Below are positions 6,234 to 15,147 of a DNA stretch of 32,131 nucleotides, piece by piece. The stretch is taken from NCBI RefSeq assembly GCF_022347745.1, contig NZ_JAKRGC010000037.1:1-32131 (forward strand). Direction: 5' to 3'. The DNA comes from Streptomyces sp. OfavH-34-F (GTDB lineage: Bacteria; Actinomycetota; Actinomycetes; Streptomycetales; Streptomycetaceae). The notes under the pieces are model-generated. The model made no database searches. It had not been told where the DNA came from and saw only the letters and a program-made list of their open reading frames with translations. A program made the position numbers and the translations under genes. The stretch's first letter is position 1, and each line of letters begins with the position of its first letter.

Positions 6234-6928
6234 CCGGAGCCGTCCGGGGGGTGACCCGCACCCCCCAGCTCCCCCTTCCAGCGGCGGTACAGCCGGTGCG
6301 GCACCCCCGCCGCGTCCAGCACCCGCCCCGCGACGAAGTCCACCAGGTCCTGGATGTGCGTCGCCCCCGCGTAGAACCCCGGCGAGGCGGGCAGCACGAC
6401 CGCGCCCGCCTCGTCCAGGGCCACCAGCTGCTTCAGCGTCGCCCCGCTCAGCGGGGTCTCGCGCACCGCGACCACCAGCTTTCGCCGCTCCTTGAGCGTC
6501 ACGCTCGCGGCCCGCTGCAACAGGTCCTTCGAGAGCCCGAGCGCCACCCCCGCCACGCACGCCGTGGACGCCGGCACGATCAGCATCCCCTTGGCCGGGT
6601 ACGACCCCGAGGACGGCCCCGCGGCCAGATCACCGGCCGCCCAGTGGCGCACCCCGGACACGTCCACGTCGAAGGTGTGCGGCTTGCCGTCGGCGCCCCG
6701 CGCCAGCCAGGCCGCCAGGTCCTCGCGCCAGTGCGCGTCCCGGTAGGCGATCCCGGTCTCGTCCAGGAGCGTGAGCCGCGAGGCCCGGCTCACCACGAGA
6801 TCGACGCTCTCCCCCGCCGCCAGCAACCCGCGCAGCACCGAGGCCGCGAATGGGGTACCCGAAGCGCCGGAAACCCCGACAATCCAAGGCGAACGCGGCG
6901 ACTGACTCACTGAAGACCCGGAATCCAC
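6227..6928 (-). CDS. mqnM: UbiX-type flavin prenyltransferase (MqnM)
   Basis: 233 aa. The FMN-binding GVSGASGTPFA (from residue 18) and the late motifs VRETPLSGATLKQ and PASPGFYAG are diagnostic of UbiX/Pad1. These enzymes prenylate FMN to give the cofactor of UbiD decarboxylases. Here the partner is the UbiD homologue two genes upstream in the same operon, in the late steps of futalosine-derived menaquinone synthesis. The start is uncertain: GTG at 6928 is used, and GTG at 6910 would remove six residues. The gene is 23 bp downstream of the prenyltransferase gene. Confidence 0.92.
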   Translation of the reverse strand: MDSGSSVSQSPRSPWIVGVSGASGTPFAASVLRGLLAAGESVDLVVSRASRLTLLDETGIAYRDAHWREDLAAWLARGADGKPHTFDVDVSGVRHWAAGDLAAGPSSGSYPAKGMLIVPASTACVAGVALGLSKDLLQRAASVTLKERRKLVVAVRETPLSGATLKQLVALDEAGAVVLPASPGFYAGATHIQDLVDFVAGRVLDAAGVPHRLYRRWKGELGGAGHPPDGSGR

Positions 6929-6951
6929 CCCACCAGGCTATCCGGCGCCGC

Positions 6952-7869
6952 TCACACGGTGAGCCCGCGCACCACCAGGTCCAGCAGCGCGCACACGAAC
7001 AGCGCGATCCCGATGAAGCCGTTGACCGAGAAGAACGCCCGGTTCAGCCGGGACAGGTCGTGCGGCCGCACCACGCGGTGCTCGTACACGAAGGCCACCG
7101 CGACGACCGCCATGCCGATCCAGTAGAACGCCTGCGCGTCCGTGGCCAGCCCGAACCACACCAGCAGGGCCGTCGTCACCGCGTGGCAGACCCGGGCACC
7201 CCACAGCGCGGCCGGGATGCCGTAGCGCGCCGGGAAGGACAGCACCCCGTGCGCCCGGTCCGCCCGCACGTCCTGGCAGGCGAAGATCAGGTCGAAGCCG
7301 CCGATCCAGACGCCGACCGCGAGCCCCAGGATCACCGCGTCCCACGACCAGCTGCCCGTCACCGCCAGCCAGGCCCCGATCGGCCCCATGGCCTGGGCGA
7401 GCCCCAGGATGGCGTGCGGGAAGTTCGTGAACCGCTTGCCGTACGGGTAGACCACCATCGGCACGACGGCCACCGGGGCCAGCGCCAGACAGAGCGGGTT
7501 CAGCAGCGCCGCCGCCCCGAGGAACACCACGAGCGCGACGAGCGCGCCCGTCCACGCCGACTTCACCGACACCGCGCCGGTGACCAGTTCGCGGCCGGCC
7601 GTGCGCGGATTGCGGGCGTCGATCTCGCGGTCGATGATCCGGTTCGCCGCCATCGCGAACGTCCGCAGCCCGACCATCGCCAGCGTGACCAGCAGCAGCG
7701 TGCCCCAGTGGACGTGCTCGTCGAGCCGGAACATCGCGGTCAGGGCGGCGATGTAGGCGAAGGGCAGCGCGAAGACGGAGTGCTCGATCATCACGAGCCG
7801 CAAGAACGCTTTCACCTTGCCGGTCGGCTGCGCCGGCCCCGAACCCAGGGCCGCTTCGGCTGCACTCAC
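6952..7869 (-). CDS. mqnP: UbiA-type polyprenyltransferase (MqnP)
   Basis: 305 aa. The first Asp-rich motif is NRIIDREIDARNPRTAGRE and the second is DLIFACQDVRADR. About eight hydrophobic segments mark an integral membrane prenyltransferase. It attaches the polyprenyl tail to the dihydroxynaphthoate-type ring acid in the late futalosine pathway. The GTG start at 7869 overlaps the stop of the UbiD gene in a GTGA, implying translational coupling; longer starts would run into that gene. Confidence 0.93.
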   Translation of the reverse strand: MSAAEAALGSGPAQPTGKVKAFLRLVMIEHSVFALPFAYIAALTAMFRLDEHVHWGTLLLVTLAMVGLRTFAMAANRIIDREIDARNPRTAGRELVTGAVSVKSAWTGALVALVVFLGAAALLNPLCLALAPVAVVPMVVYPYGKRFTNFPHAILGLAQAMGPIGAWLAVTGSWSWDAVILGLAVGVWIGGFDLIFACQDVRADRAHGVLSFPARYGIPAALWGARVCHAVTTALLVWFGLATDAQAFYWIGMAVVAVAFVYEHRVVRPHDLSRLNRAFFSVNGFIGIALFVCALLDLVVRGLTV

Positions 7870-9323
7870 AGTCCGTATTCCTTCCACCGGCGGTCGACCA
7901 GCGCCGCCGTCTCCGGGTCCGACTCGACCATGTCCGGCCAGCCCCCGTCCCGCGTGTACCCCTCCTCGGGCCACTTCCGCGTCGCGTCGATGCCGGCCTT
8001 GCCGCCCCAGAACTGCTGGTACGAGGCGTGGTCCAGGTGGTCGACGGGGCCCTCGGCGACCGTCAGGTCGCGCGCGTAGTCGGTGTTGCCGAGGGCCCGC
8101 CAGGCCACCTCGTGCAGGTCGTGGACGTCGCAGTCGGAGTCCACGACGACGATCAGCTTCGTCAGCGACATCATGTGCGCGCCCCAGATCGCGCTCATCA
8201 CCTTCTGCGCGTGCTTCGGGTACTTCTTGTCGATCGAGACGATCGCGCAGTTGTGGAAGCCGCCCGCCTCCGGCAGGTGGTAGTCCACGATGTCCGGGAC
8301 GATGATCTTGAGGAGCGGCAGGAAGAACCGCTCGGTGGCCCGCCCCAGCGGGCCGTCCTCGGTCGGCGGCCGGCCCACCACGATCGACTGGAGCAGCGGC
8401 CGCTTCCGCATGGTCACGCAGTCGATGGTGAGTGCGGGGAACGGTTCCTGCGGGGTGTAGAAGCCGGTGTGGTCGCCGAACGGGCCCTCGGGCAGCGTCC
8501 TGCCGGGCTCCAGCCAGCCCTCGATGACGACCTCGGCGTTGGCCGGGACCTGGAGCGGCACGGTCTTGCAGTCCACCATCTCGATCCGCTTGCCCTGGAG
8601 GAACCCGGCGAACAGGTACTCGTCGATCTCCTCGGGCAGCGGGGCGGTGGAGGCGTAGGTGACGGCGGGCGGCGCGCCGAACGCGACGGCGACGGGCAGC
8701 CGTTCCCCGCGCCGGGCGGCCACCTGGTAGTGGTTGCGGCTGTCCTTGTGGATCTGCCAGTGCATCCCGATGGTGCGCCGGTCGTGGCGCTGGAGCCGGT
8801 AGAGCCCGAGGTTGCGGACGCCGGTCTCCGGGTGCTTGGTGTGGGTGAGGCCCAGGTTGAAGAAGGAGCCGCCGTCCTTGGGCCAGGTGAACAGCGCGGG
8901 CAGCTGGTCCAGGTCGACGTCGTCGCCGGTGAGGACGACCTCCTGGACGGGGGCGTTCTCGCTCTTCACCTTCTTCGGCGGTACGTGGACCATCGAGCCG
9001 AGCTTGCCGAACGCCTCCCGGACGCCGACGAAGCCGTGCGGCAGTTCGGGCCGGAGCAGCCCGCCGATCTTCTCGCTGATCTCGCCGTAGGACGTGAGCC
9101 CGAGCGCCTTGAGCAGCCGCTTGTCGGTGCCGAAGACGTTCATGGCCAGGGGCATGGAGGACCCCTTGACGTTCTCGAAGAGGAGCGCGGGCCCGCCCGC
9201 CTTGTTCACCCGGTCGACGATCTCGCCGATCTCCAGGTGGGGGTCGACCTCGGCCTTGATGCGCTTGAGCTCGCCCTCGCGCTCCAGGGCCCGGAGGAGG
9301 GAACGAAGATCGTCGTAAGCCAT
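7866..9323 (-). CDS. mqnL: UbiD-family decarboxylase (MqnL)
   Basis: 485 aa from the ATG at 9323 (MAYDDLRSLLRALEREGELK). Typical UbiD blocks include EGPFGDHTGFYTP, VVGRPPTEDGPLGRATERFF and YHLPEAGGFHNCAIVSI, holding the prenyl-FMN and metal-binding region. It needs the prenylated FMN made by the UbiX homologue and removes the ring carboxylate during menaquinone synthesis. It is the first gene of the coupled set UbiD-UbiA-UbiX and lies 13 bp downstream of the MHYT gene. A start at 9359 is possible but would overlap that gene. Confidence 0.93.
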   Translation of the reverse strand: MAYDDLRSLLRALEREGELKRIKAEVDPHLEIGEIVDRVNKAGGPALLFENVKGSSMPLAMNVFGTDKRLLKALGLTSYGEISEKIGGLLRPELPHGFVGVREAFGKLGSMVHVPPKKVKSENAPVQEVVLTGDDVDLDQLPALFTWPKDGGSFFNLGLTHTKHPETGVRNLGLYRLQRHDRRTIGMHWQIHKDSRNHYQVAARRGERLPVAVAFGAPPAVTYASTAPLPEEIDEYLFAGFLQGKRIEMVDCKTVPLQVPANAEVVIEGWLEPGRTLPEGPFGDHTGFYTPQEPFPALTIDCVTMRKRPLLQSIVVGRPPTEDGPLGRATERFFLPLLKIIVPDIVDYHLPEAGGFHNCAIVSIDKKYPKHAQKVMSAIWGAHMMSLTKLIVVVDSDCDVHDLHEVAWRALGNTDYARDLTVAEGPVDHLDHASYQQFWGGKAGIDATRKWPEEGYTRDGGWPDMVESDPETAALVDRRWKEYGL

Positions 9324-9336
9324 GCCGCCCAGTCTG

Positions 9337-10149
9337 TCATCCCACCGGTCGCGGGCCACCGGTGGCCGTGCCCGGGACGGGGTCGGCGGCGAGGGCCGGC
9401 GTCCGCTCGTCGCCGAGGACCAGGTCCGGGTCGAACATGACGATGGTCGCCGCGACGACGAGCATCACGAACGGACCGGCCACCATGGTCAGCAGGAAGG
9501 CGAGCTGGTCGATCGAGGACTGGGCGGAGGCGGTCGCCGAGGGGTCCGCGTGGACGCTGACGGCGGCCATGCCGGTGTAGTGCATGCCGGTGACGGCGAC
9601 GCCCATGACGAGGCTCGCCCCGAGGCTGGCCCACAGGCCGCGGACGGAGACGGCCGCCCACAGGGCCGCGGTGGCGGCGGCCACGGCGATGAGCACCGAC
9701 AGGGCGACGGTCGGCACCGAGTAGTCGATGGTGCCGTGCACCCGCATGGCGGCCATGCCGATGTAGTGCATGCCGGCCACCCCGAGACCCATGAACACCC
9801 CGGCCGCGGTCAGGACCTTGGGGCGCGAGCCCCGGTGGCCGACGAGGAAGACGCCGACGGCGGTGACCACGACGGCGACGACCAGGCTCAGGACCGTCAG
9901 CCGGGTGTCGTACGAGATGTCCGAGCCCTCGGCCCGGAAGCCCATCATCGCGATGAAGTGCATGGTCCAGATGCCGCAGCCGAGCGAGACGGCGGCCAGC
10001 GACAGCCAGCCGTTGCGGTTGCCCCCGTCCCCGCGCAGCAGGGACCGCACGGTGCAGCGCAGTCCGAGCGCGGAGCCCAGGCAGGCCATCAGATAGGCGG
10101 CGACGGGCGTCACCGCGCCGTAGTGGAAATCGGTCACCGTGGTGGCCAC
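9337..10149 (-). CDS. MHYT-domain integral membrane sensor protein
   Basis: 270 aa with about seven hydrophobic helices. The three MHYT-type motifs are WTMHFIAMMGF (61), AGMHYIGMAAM (125) and TGMHYTGMAAV (187). This domain was proposed to bind copper and sense oxygen, CO or NO at the membrane. No output domain (GGDEF, EAL, kinase) is attached; the C-terminus is a short polar tail. The GTG start has AAAGGA 7 nt upstream. Placement beside quinone genes suggests a redox role, as inference. Confidence 0.92.
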   Translation of the reverse strand: MATTVTDFHYGAVTPVAAYLMACLGSALGLRCTVRSLLRGDGGNRNGWLSLAAVSLGCGIWTMHFIAMMGFRAEGSDISYDTRLTVLSLVVAVVVTAVGVFLVGHRGSRPKVLTAAGVFMGLGVAGMHYIGMAAMRVHGTIDYSVPTVALSVLIAVAAATAALWAAVSVRGLWASLGASLVMGVAVTGMHYTGMAAVSVHADPSATASAQSSIDQLAFLLTMVAGPFVMLVVAATIVMFDPDLVLGDERTPALAADPVPGTATGGPRPVG

Positions 10150-10436
10150 GACGCGATCCTTTACTCAAGAGTTCCATCGGGCCGGGACACCGGGGAACAG
10201 CTGCACAGGGCGGTCGCAGACGGCGGACCGCGCGGCCCAATCAACCACATGCCGCGCATGACGCTGAACTTATGATCTTGTGGTGATTGTCACGCGGTGC
10301 GCCGCTATGGGGCTTTTCACAGGGAAGGGGGAGAACCGTCCGCGACGGCGGCGGGGTGCGGGCCACCCGTTACCCTGGGCCCGTCACCGGGGCGGTGCGC
10401 TGCCCCGCCAACTCTCCGCGGGGGGACCCTTCCACC

Positions 10437-10820
10437 ATGCTCCGGGCACTGATCTACCTTCTGCCGCTGGCGCTGACGATCTTCGCGTTCATCGACTGCC
10501 TCAACACCCCCGAGGACGAGGCCAAGCACCTGCCGAAGATCGCCTGGGTGTTCATCATCCTGCTGTTCTGGATCGTCGGACCGATCGTCTGGCTGGCCGC
10601 GGGCAAGGTCCGCCACGCTCCCGGCGGCGGCCGCGCGCCCTCCGAGTGGCGCCGCAACGGCCGTCAGCAGTGGGTGGCGCCGGACGACAACCCGGAGTTC
10701 CTGAACTCCCTCAAGGGGGAGAAGGAGAAGGACGAGTCGCAGCTCAAGGACTGGGAGGCGGACCTGCGCCGCCGCGAGGAGGAGCTGAAGCGCCGCGAGA
10801 ACGGCGGCGACGCCGCGTAG
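10437..10820 (+). CDS. PLDc_N-type small membrane protein with coiled-coil tail
   Basis: 127 aa. Two N-terminal membrane helices (MLRALIYLLPLALTIFAFI and WVFIILLFWIVGPIVWLAAG) flank DCLNTPEDEAKHLPKI, the arrangement of the PLDc_N (cardiolipin synthase N-terminal) domain without a catalytic domain. The C-terminal 45 residues are highly charged and heptad-like (DWEADLRRREEELKRRE). The ATG is preceded by GGGGGA at about 10 nt. It is alone on the plus strand and ends in a strong shared terminator. Confidence 0.85.
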   Translation: MLRALIYLLPLALTIFAFIDCLNTPEDEAKHLPKIAWVFIILLFWIVGPIVWLAAGKVRHAPGGGRAPSEWRRNGRQQWVAPDDNPEFLNSLKGEKEKDESQLKDWEADLRRREEELKRRENGGDAA

Positions 10821-10884
10821 CACCCCCGTACGACGACTGCCCGCCACCGGAGGTCCGGTGGCGGGCAGTCGTCGTACGCGGGTG
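10821..10884. terminator. Very long bidirectional terminator hairpin
   Basis: A perfect 24-bp stem (10827-10850 and 10855-10878) with loop AGGT is extended by a further 5 bp (10821-10825 and 10880-10884) beyond one C-C mismatch. It fills the whole gap between the convergent PLDc_N and ccsB genes, starting at the base after one stop codon and ending 2 bp before the other. Confidence 0.9.
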
Positions 10885-10886
10885 GG

Positions 10887-11975
10887 TCAGACGCCGGCGT
10901 AGGAGTGCTTGCCGGTGACGAAGATGTTGACGCCGTAGTAGTTGAACAGCCAGCAGCCGAAGGCGATCAGGGCCAGGTAGGCGGCCTTGCGGCCCTTCCA
11001 GCCGGCCGTGGCGCGGGCGTGCAGGTAGGCGGCGTAGGCGACCCAGGTGATGAAGGACCAGACCTCCTTGGGGTCCCAGCCCCAGTAGCGACCCCAGGCG
11101 TCGCCCGCCCAGATCGCGCCCGCGATGATCGTGAACGTCCACAGCGGGAAGACGGCGGCGTTGATCCGGTACGCGAACTTGTCGAGGCTGGCGGCGGCGG
11201 GCAGCCGGGACAGTACGGACCGCGCGAAGGTGCTGGGCTCCTGGCCGCTCGCGAGCTTGTTCTCGTAGCTGTCCCGGAAGAGGTACAGCAGCGTGCCGAC
11301 GGCGCCGATGTAGAAGACGGCTCCGCAGGTGATGGCGGTGGAGACGTGGATCCACAGCCAGTACGAGTGCAGCGCGGGCACCAGCTGGTCGCTGTCGGTG
11401 TAGAGCCAGGTGGTGGCGATGCCGAGGTCCAGCAGGACGGAGGTGACCAGCACCAGGCCCATCCAGCGGACGTTCTTCCTCAGCGCCAGCAGGGTGAGGT
11501 ACGTGCCGACCGCCACCGTGGAGAAGGTGATGGAGAACTCGTACATGTTGCCCCAGGGCGCGCGCTGCACGGACAGCGCGCGGGCGACGACGCCCGCGGC
11601 CTGCACGAGGAACGCCAGCACGGTCAGCGAGACCGCGATCCGCCCGTAGAGGTCGCCCTTGAACGTGCCCCCGGCGGCGCCGGGGCCGTCCGGCACGTCA
11701 CGCGAGCCGGCCGCGGCCCGGGTGACGACCTTGGGCCGCTCCAGTACGGCGGTGCTGCCGCCCTTGGCGGCGACCTGGACCCGCACCGTGCCGGCCGCGG
11801 TGGCGGCGTCCTCGGTGGTCAGCGCCGCGGCGGTGCGGCCGACCTTGCTGCGGCTGCCGAACACCCACTCCGCGATGTGCGCGAGGAAGGCCAGGGTGTA
11901 GACGGCCATCGAGGAATAGATCAGCACATTGCTGGTGTGCGCCAGGTTCTCGTTGGTTGCGGCGGCGAGATTCAC
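10887..11975 (-). CDS. ccsB: Cytochrome c synthase subunit CcsB/ResC
   Basis: 362 aa, multi-spanning. The heme-handling WWD-type motif is WGRYWGWDPKEVWSFITW near the C-terminus. Conserved His lie in YWLWIHVST and TGKHSYAG. With ResB it forms the system II complex that exports heme and attaches it to apocytochrome c outside the membrane. The GTG start overlaps the resB stop in a GTGA (11972-11975), so the two are coupled. Residues 45-85 form a variable cytoplasmic insertion. Confidence 0.94.
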   Translation of the reverse strand: MNLAAATNENLAHTSNVLIYSSMAVYTLAFLAHIAEWVFGSRSKVGRTAAALTTEDAATAAGTVRVQVAAKGGSTAVLERPKVVTRAAAGSRDVPDGPGAAGGTFKGDLYGRIAVSLTVLAFLVQAAGVVARALSVQRAPWGNMYEFSITFSTVAVGTYLTLLALRKNVRWMGLVLVTSVLLDLGIATTWLYTDSDQLVPALHSYWLWIHVSTAITCGAVFYIGAVGTLLYLFRDSYENKLASGQEPSTFARSVLSRLPAAASLDKFAYRINAAVFPLWTFTIIAGAIWAGDAWGRYWGWDPKEVWSFITWVAYAAYLHARATAGWKGRKAAYLALIAFGCWLFNYYGVNIFVTGKHSYAGV

Positions 11976-13699
11976 TTCTCAGCCCCTTCGGCGGGTTCTA
12001 CGGAGGACGCCTCGGCGACGTCGCTGTCGGTGCCGGGCGCGGTGGGCGCCTCGGCGTTGAGCATGACCGCGAGGTCGGCCAGCTCCTCGGGAAGCTTCGC
12101 GGACTCGCTGCGGCCGAGTCCGGCCATCTCGACGACGGTGGTCCCGTCGTCGCCGCGTACGGCCCGCACCCAGACGCGTCGGCGCTGGATGAAGAGGGAG
12201 CCGGCCAGGCCGGCGATGGCGGCGACGGCGCCGGTGAGCGCCCAGCCGCTGGCGGGCTGCTCGGAGATCTGGAAGCTCGCCCACTCCTGCAGCCCCTCGA
12301 AGGTGATGGAGCCGGCCCCGTCCGGCAGCTTCATCGTCTCGCCGACGAGGAGGCGCTGCTTGAGCTGCTTGCCGTCGGCGTCCTTGAACTCCTTCATCTT
12401 GGACGTGTCGAGCTGGTACACGTTCTGCGCGATGCCGGAGTCCACGCCGATCGAGCCGTGGTAGCCGTTCAGCGCGAGGACGGGGAAGTCGGCGGCCGGG
12501 AACTGCGACCACATCGTGCCCTTGCCCTTGCCGGCGAAGGTCGGCACGAAGAACGCCTGGAAGCCCAGCTGCTCCTTCTTTCCGGCCTTGTCGCGGTAGC
12601 CGTCCAGGACCTTGATGGCGCCGCTCGACGTGACGTTGTTGTCGAGGGGCAGCAGCGGGACGGCCGCCTTGTAGATCTCCTTGCCCCGGCCGTCCTTGAC
12701 GGAGACGACGGGCGCGTAGCCGTGGGCGTTGAGGTAGACCTTGGTGCCGTCGACGTCGAGGGGCTCGTTGACCTTGATGACCTTCTTCTGCGGCTTGCCG
12801 TACGCCCCGTCCGAGAACGTGACGTGCGCCTCGTACGTGCGCGGGGTGCCGATCTGCGGTCCGCTGCGTTCGTACGTGCCGATGAAGTCGTCCAGCACGA
12901 AGCTGAACGGGGTCAGCGCGTTGCTGTCGAAGAGCGTGCCGGCCTTGAAGTCGTCGTACTGGGTGATCGTGTTGGAGAAGCCGTCGCCCTCGACGACGAG
13001 CTTGGCGCCCTCGGACTTGAAGAGCTGGCCCCAGGCGAAGGCGACGAGCATCACGATGAGCGCGATGTGGAAGATCAGGTTGCCGGCCTCGCGCAGGTAG
13101 CCCTTCTCGGCGGCGACGGCGTCCCCGGCAACATGGGCCCGGAAGCGGCGCTTGCGGACGACGGCGAGCGCGGCCTCGTGGACCTGCTCGGGGCTCGCCT
13201 CGGTGCGCCAGGTGGTGTACGCGGGCAGCCGGGTGAGGCGCTTGGGGGCGCCCGGCGGGAGGCTGCGGAGCTGGCCGACGAAGGTGGCGGTGCGCGGGAC
13301 GATGCAGCCGATCAGCGAGACGAACAGCAGGATGTAGATCGCGGAGAACCACACCGAGCTGTAGACGTCGAAGAACTGGAGCTTCTCGTAGATCGGCGTG
13401 ACGGTCGGGTGCGCGTTCTTGAACGTCTGCACCTTCAGCTCGTCCACGCTGTTCTGCGGGATCAGCGAGCCGGGGATGGCGCCGAGGGAGAGCAGGAACA
13501 GCAGGATCAGCGCGACCCGCATGGAGGTGAGCTGGCGCCAGAACCAGCGCGCCCAGCCGACGACGCCCATGGCGGGCAGGGTGGCCAGGGACTCCTCGCG
13601 GGGCGCGGTGGAGAGCTGGGAGCCGGCTGCGCCCAGGTCAGGGGCGTTGTCCTGGTCCTGGTCCCGCTCCCGGGAGGTGTTGGACGTGGTGTTGCTCAT
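11972..13699 (-). CDS. resB: Cytochrome c biogenesis protein ResB
   Basis: 575 aa. Membrane helices lie near residues 58-78 (MRVALILLFLLSLGAIPGSL), 110-135, about 210 and near the C-terminus (AVAAIAGLAGSLFI). A large extracytoplasmic domain lies before the last helix. The polar 45-residue N-terminus is variable. It pairs with CcsB in system II cytochrome c maturation. Order tlpA-ccdA-resB-ccsB with 4- to 6-bp gaps or overlaps marks one operon. Confidence 0.93.
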   Translation of the reverse strand: MSNTTSNTSRERDQDQDNAPDLGAAGSQLSTAPREESLATLPAMGVVGWARWFWRQLTSMRVALILLFLLSLGAIPGSLIPQNSVDELKVQTFKNAHPTVTPIYEKLQFFDVYSSVWFSAIYILLFVSLIGCIVPRTATFVGQLRSLPPGAPKRLTRLPAYTTWRTEASPEQVHEAALAVVRKRRFRAHVAGDAVAAEKGYLREAGNLIFHIALIVMLVAFAWGQLFKSEGAKLVVEGDGFSNTITQYDDFKAGTLFDSNALTPFSFVLDDFIGTYERSGPQIGTPRTYEAHVTFSDGAYGKPQKKVIKVNEPLDVDGTKVYLNAHGYAPVVSVKDGRGKEIYKAAVPLLPLDNNVTSSGAIKVLDGYRDKAGKKEQLGFQAFFVPTFAGKGKGTMWSQFPAADFPVLALNGYHGSIGVDSGIAQNVYQLDTSKMKEFKDADGKQLKQRLLVGETMKLPDGAGSITFEGLQEWASFQISEQPASGWALTGAVAAIAGLAGSLFIQRRRVWVRAVRGDDGTTVVEMAGLGRSESAKLPEELADLAVMLNAEAPTAPGTDSDVAEASSVEPAEGAEK

Positions 13700-13705
13700 T
13701 GGTAC

Positions 13706-14467
13706 TCAGATCCCCACCTGGAAGTCGGCCGACCAGCCCTGTAGTTCCTGCATCATGCTGCTCCACACGCCGGTCAGGAGGAGCAGCCCGGTCACGATCA
13801 TCATGCCGCCGCCGATGCGCATGACCCAGGCGTAGTGGCGCTTGACCCAGCCGAACGCGCCGAGCGCCTTGCGGAAGGCGACGGCGGCGAGCACGAAGGG
13901 GATGCCCAGGCCCATGCAGTAGGCGACGGTCAGCAGGGCACCGCGCCCCGCGGTGCCCTGGTCCATGGCGAGCATCGAGACCGAGCTGAGCGTGGGCCCG
14001 AGGCACGGGGTCCAGCCGATGCCGAAGAGGGCCCCGAGCAGCGGGGCACCGACCAGGCCGGTGACGGGCTTGCGGTGGATGCGGAACTCGCGCTGGGTCA
14101 TCCACGGCATGAGGCCCATGAAGAAGACGCCCATCAGGACCATCAGCACGCCGAGGACCTTGGTGAGCGGTCCGCTGTTCGCCTGGAGGGTGTCGCCGAA
14201 GTAGCCGAAGAGGGCGCCGCCGGAGACGAACACGGCGGTGAACCCGGCGACGAAGAGCGCGGCCCCGGCGACCATCCGGCCGCGCCGGGCGTCGGCGAGG
14301 TCGGCGCCGCTGACCCCGGTGACGTAGCTCAGGTAGCCGGGGACCAGGGGCAGCACGCAGGGCGAGAAGAACGAGACGAGTCCGCCGAGCAGGGCGATCG
14401 GCAGGGCGACCAGCAGGGCCCCGTTGAGGACCGTGTCGTTCTGCATGGCGGCGGCGAGGGTGATCAC
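13706..14467 (-). CDS. ccdA: CcdA thiol-disulfide electron transporter
   Basis: 253 aa, six predicted helices. The paired redox cysteines are SPCVLPLVPGY (Cys37) and WTPCLGPTL (Cys155). CcdA passes electrons from cytosolic thioredoxin across the membrane to the TlpA/ResA-type protein encoded just upstream, which keeps apocytochrome c thiols reduced for heme attachment. The GTG start at 14467 lies 4 bp after the tlpA stop and has a GGAGAAG site inside that gene. Confidence 0.94.
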   Translation of the reverse strand: MITLAAAMQNDTVLNGALLVALPIALLGGLVSFFSPCVLPLVPGYLSYVTGVSGADLADARRGRMVAGAALFVAGFTAVFVSGGALFGYFGDTLQANSGPLTKVLGVLMVLMGVFFMGLMPWMTQREFRIHRKPVTGLVGAPLLGALFGIGWTPCLGPTLSSVSMLAMDQGTAGRGALLTVAYCMGLGIPFVLAAVAFRKALGAFGWVKRHYAWVMRIGGGMMIVTGLLLLTGVWSSMMQELQGWSADFQVGI

Positions 14468-14471
14468 CTGA

Positions 14472-15080
14472 TCACTTCTCCGCGATCAGCGGGTCGATCA
14501 TCTTGCGCAGCTGGACGTCGTCGAGCGGGCCCACGTAGCGGGCGGCGAGCTTGCCCTCCCGGTCGATGACGACGGTCGACGGGATGGACTGGAGCCGGAA
14601 CGTGCCCTTGGGGAAGCGGAGCAGGAGCTTCCCGGTCGGGTCGTAGAAGCTGGGGTACGTGACCCCGAAGTTCTCCTCGAAGCTCTGGGCGTTGCTCCGG
14701 GAGTTGTCGCGGGTGTTGACGCCGACGAACTGGACGCCCTGGTCCTTGGTGGCCTCGGAGACCTTCTTGAAGTACTTCGCCTCCAGCCGGCACGGGGCGC
14801 ACCAGGAGCCCCAGGCGTTGAGGACGATGACCTTGCCCTTGTAGTCGGCGAGGTCGAGCCGCTTGCCGTCGACGGTGTCGCCGTCGAGCTTCGGGGCGTC
14901 GGCGCGCCGGCCCTTGGGTGCGGTGGAGATGCCGCTGTTGCCCGTGACGAAGTTCGTGTCGCCGCCGCCGCTGGTCTGGTCGCCGGAGTCGCACGCGGTC
15001 AGCGTCAGCGCGAGCGCGGCTGCCGCCAGGGGGGCGGCGAGCAGGGTGAAGCGGCGTCGGGGTGCGCGGCCATGGCTCAT
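14472..15080 (-). CDS. TlpA/ResA-like thiol-disulfide lipoprotein
   Basis: 202 aa from the ATG at 15080. It has an Arg-rich start, a hydrophobic core and the lipobox LTAC (Cys30). The thioredoxin fold carries NAWGSWCAPCRLEA (Cys94 and Cys97) and IPSTVVIDREGK. It should reduce apocytochrome c cysteines on the outer face of the membrane and be recharged by CcdA. It is the first gene of the cytochrome c maturation operon. No strong ribosome binding site is seen before the ATG. Confidence 0.92.
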   Translation of the reverse strand: MSHGRAPRRRFTLLAAPLAAAALALTLTACDSGDQTSGGGDTNFVTGNSGISTAPKGRRADAPKLDGDTVDGKRLDLADYKGKVIVLNAWGSWCAPCRLEAKYFKKVSEATKDQGVQFVGVNTRDNSRSNAQSFEENFGVTYPSFYDPTGKLLLRFPKGTFRLQSIPSTVVIDREGKLAARYVGPLDDVQLRKMIDPLIAEK

Positions 15081-15114
15081 GTGAAAAGTTTCGCATGGCG
15101 GTTCCGGGGATCTT

Positions 15115-15134
15115 GGGCACCCCCCTCGGTGCCC
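15115..15134 (-). terminator. Terminator of the deacetylase-like gene
   Basis: GGGCACC (15115-15121) and GGTGCCC (15128-15134) pair with a 6-nt loop, 13 bp past the stop codon on the minus strand. A weaker AAGCC/GGCTT hairpin overlaps the stop codon. Confidence 0.6.
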
Positions 15135-15147
15135 GTAAAGCCCGTTG

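Noticed and set aside
6003..6254. 83-codon plus-strand ORF over the small basic gene
   Set aside because: It starts inside the promoter region with no ribosome site and is out of frame with the better-supported 45-aa gene.
10271..10276. TATGAT as a -10 for the PLDc_N-type gene
   Set aside because: Good -10 match but no -35 at 16-19 bp, and it is about 160 bp from the start codon.
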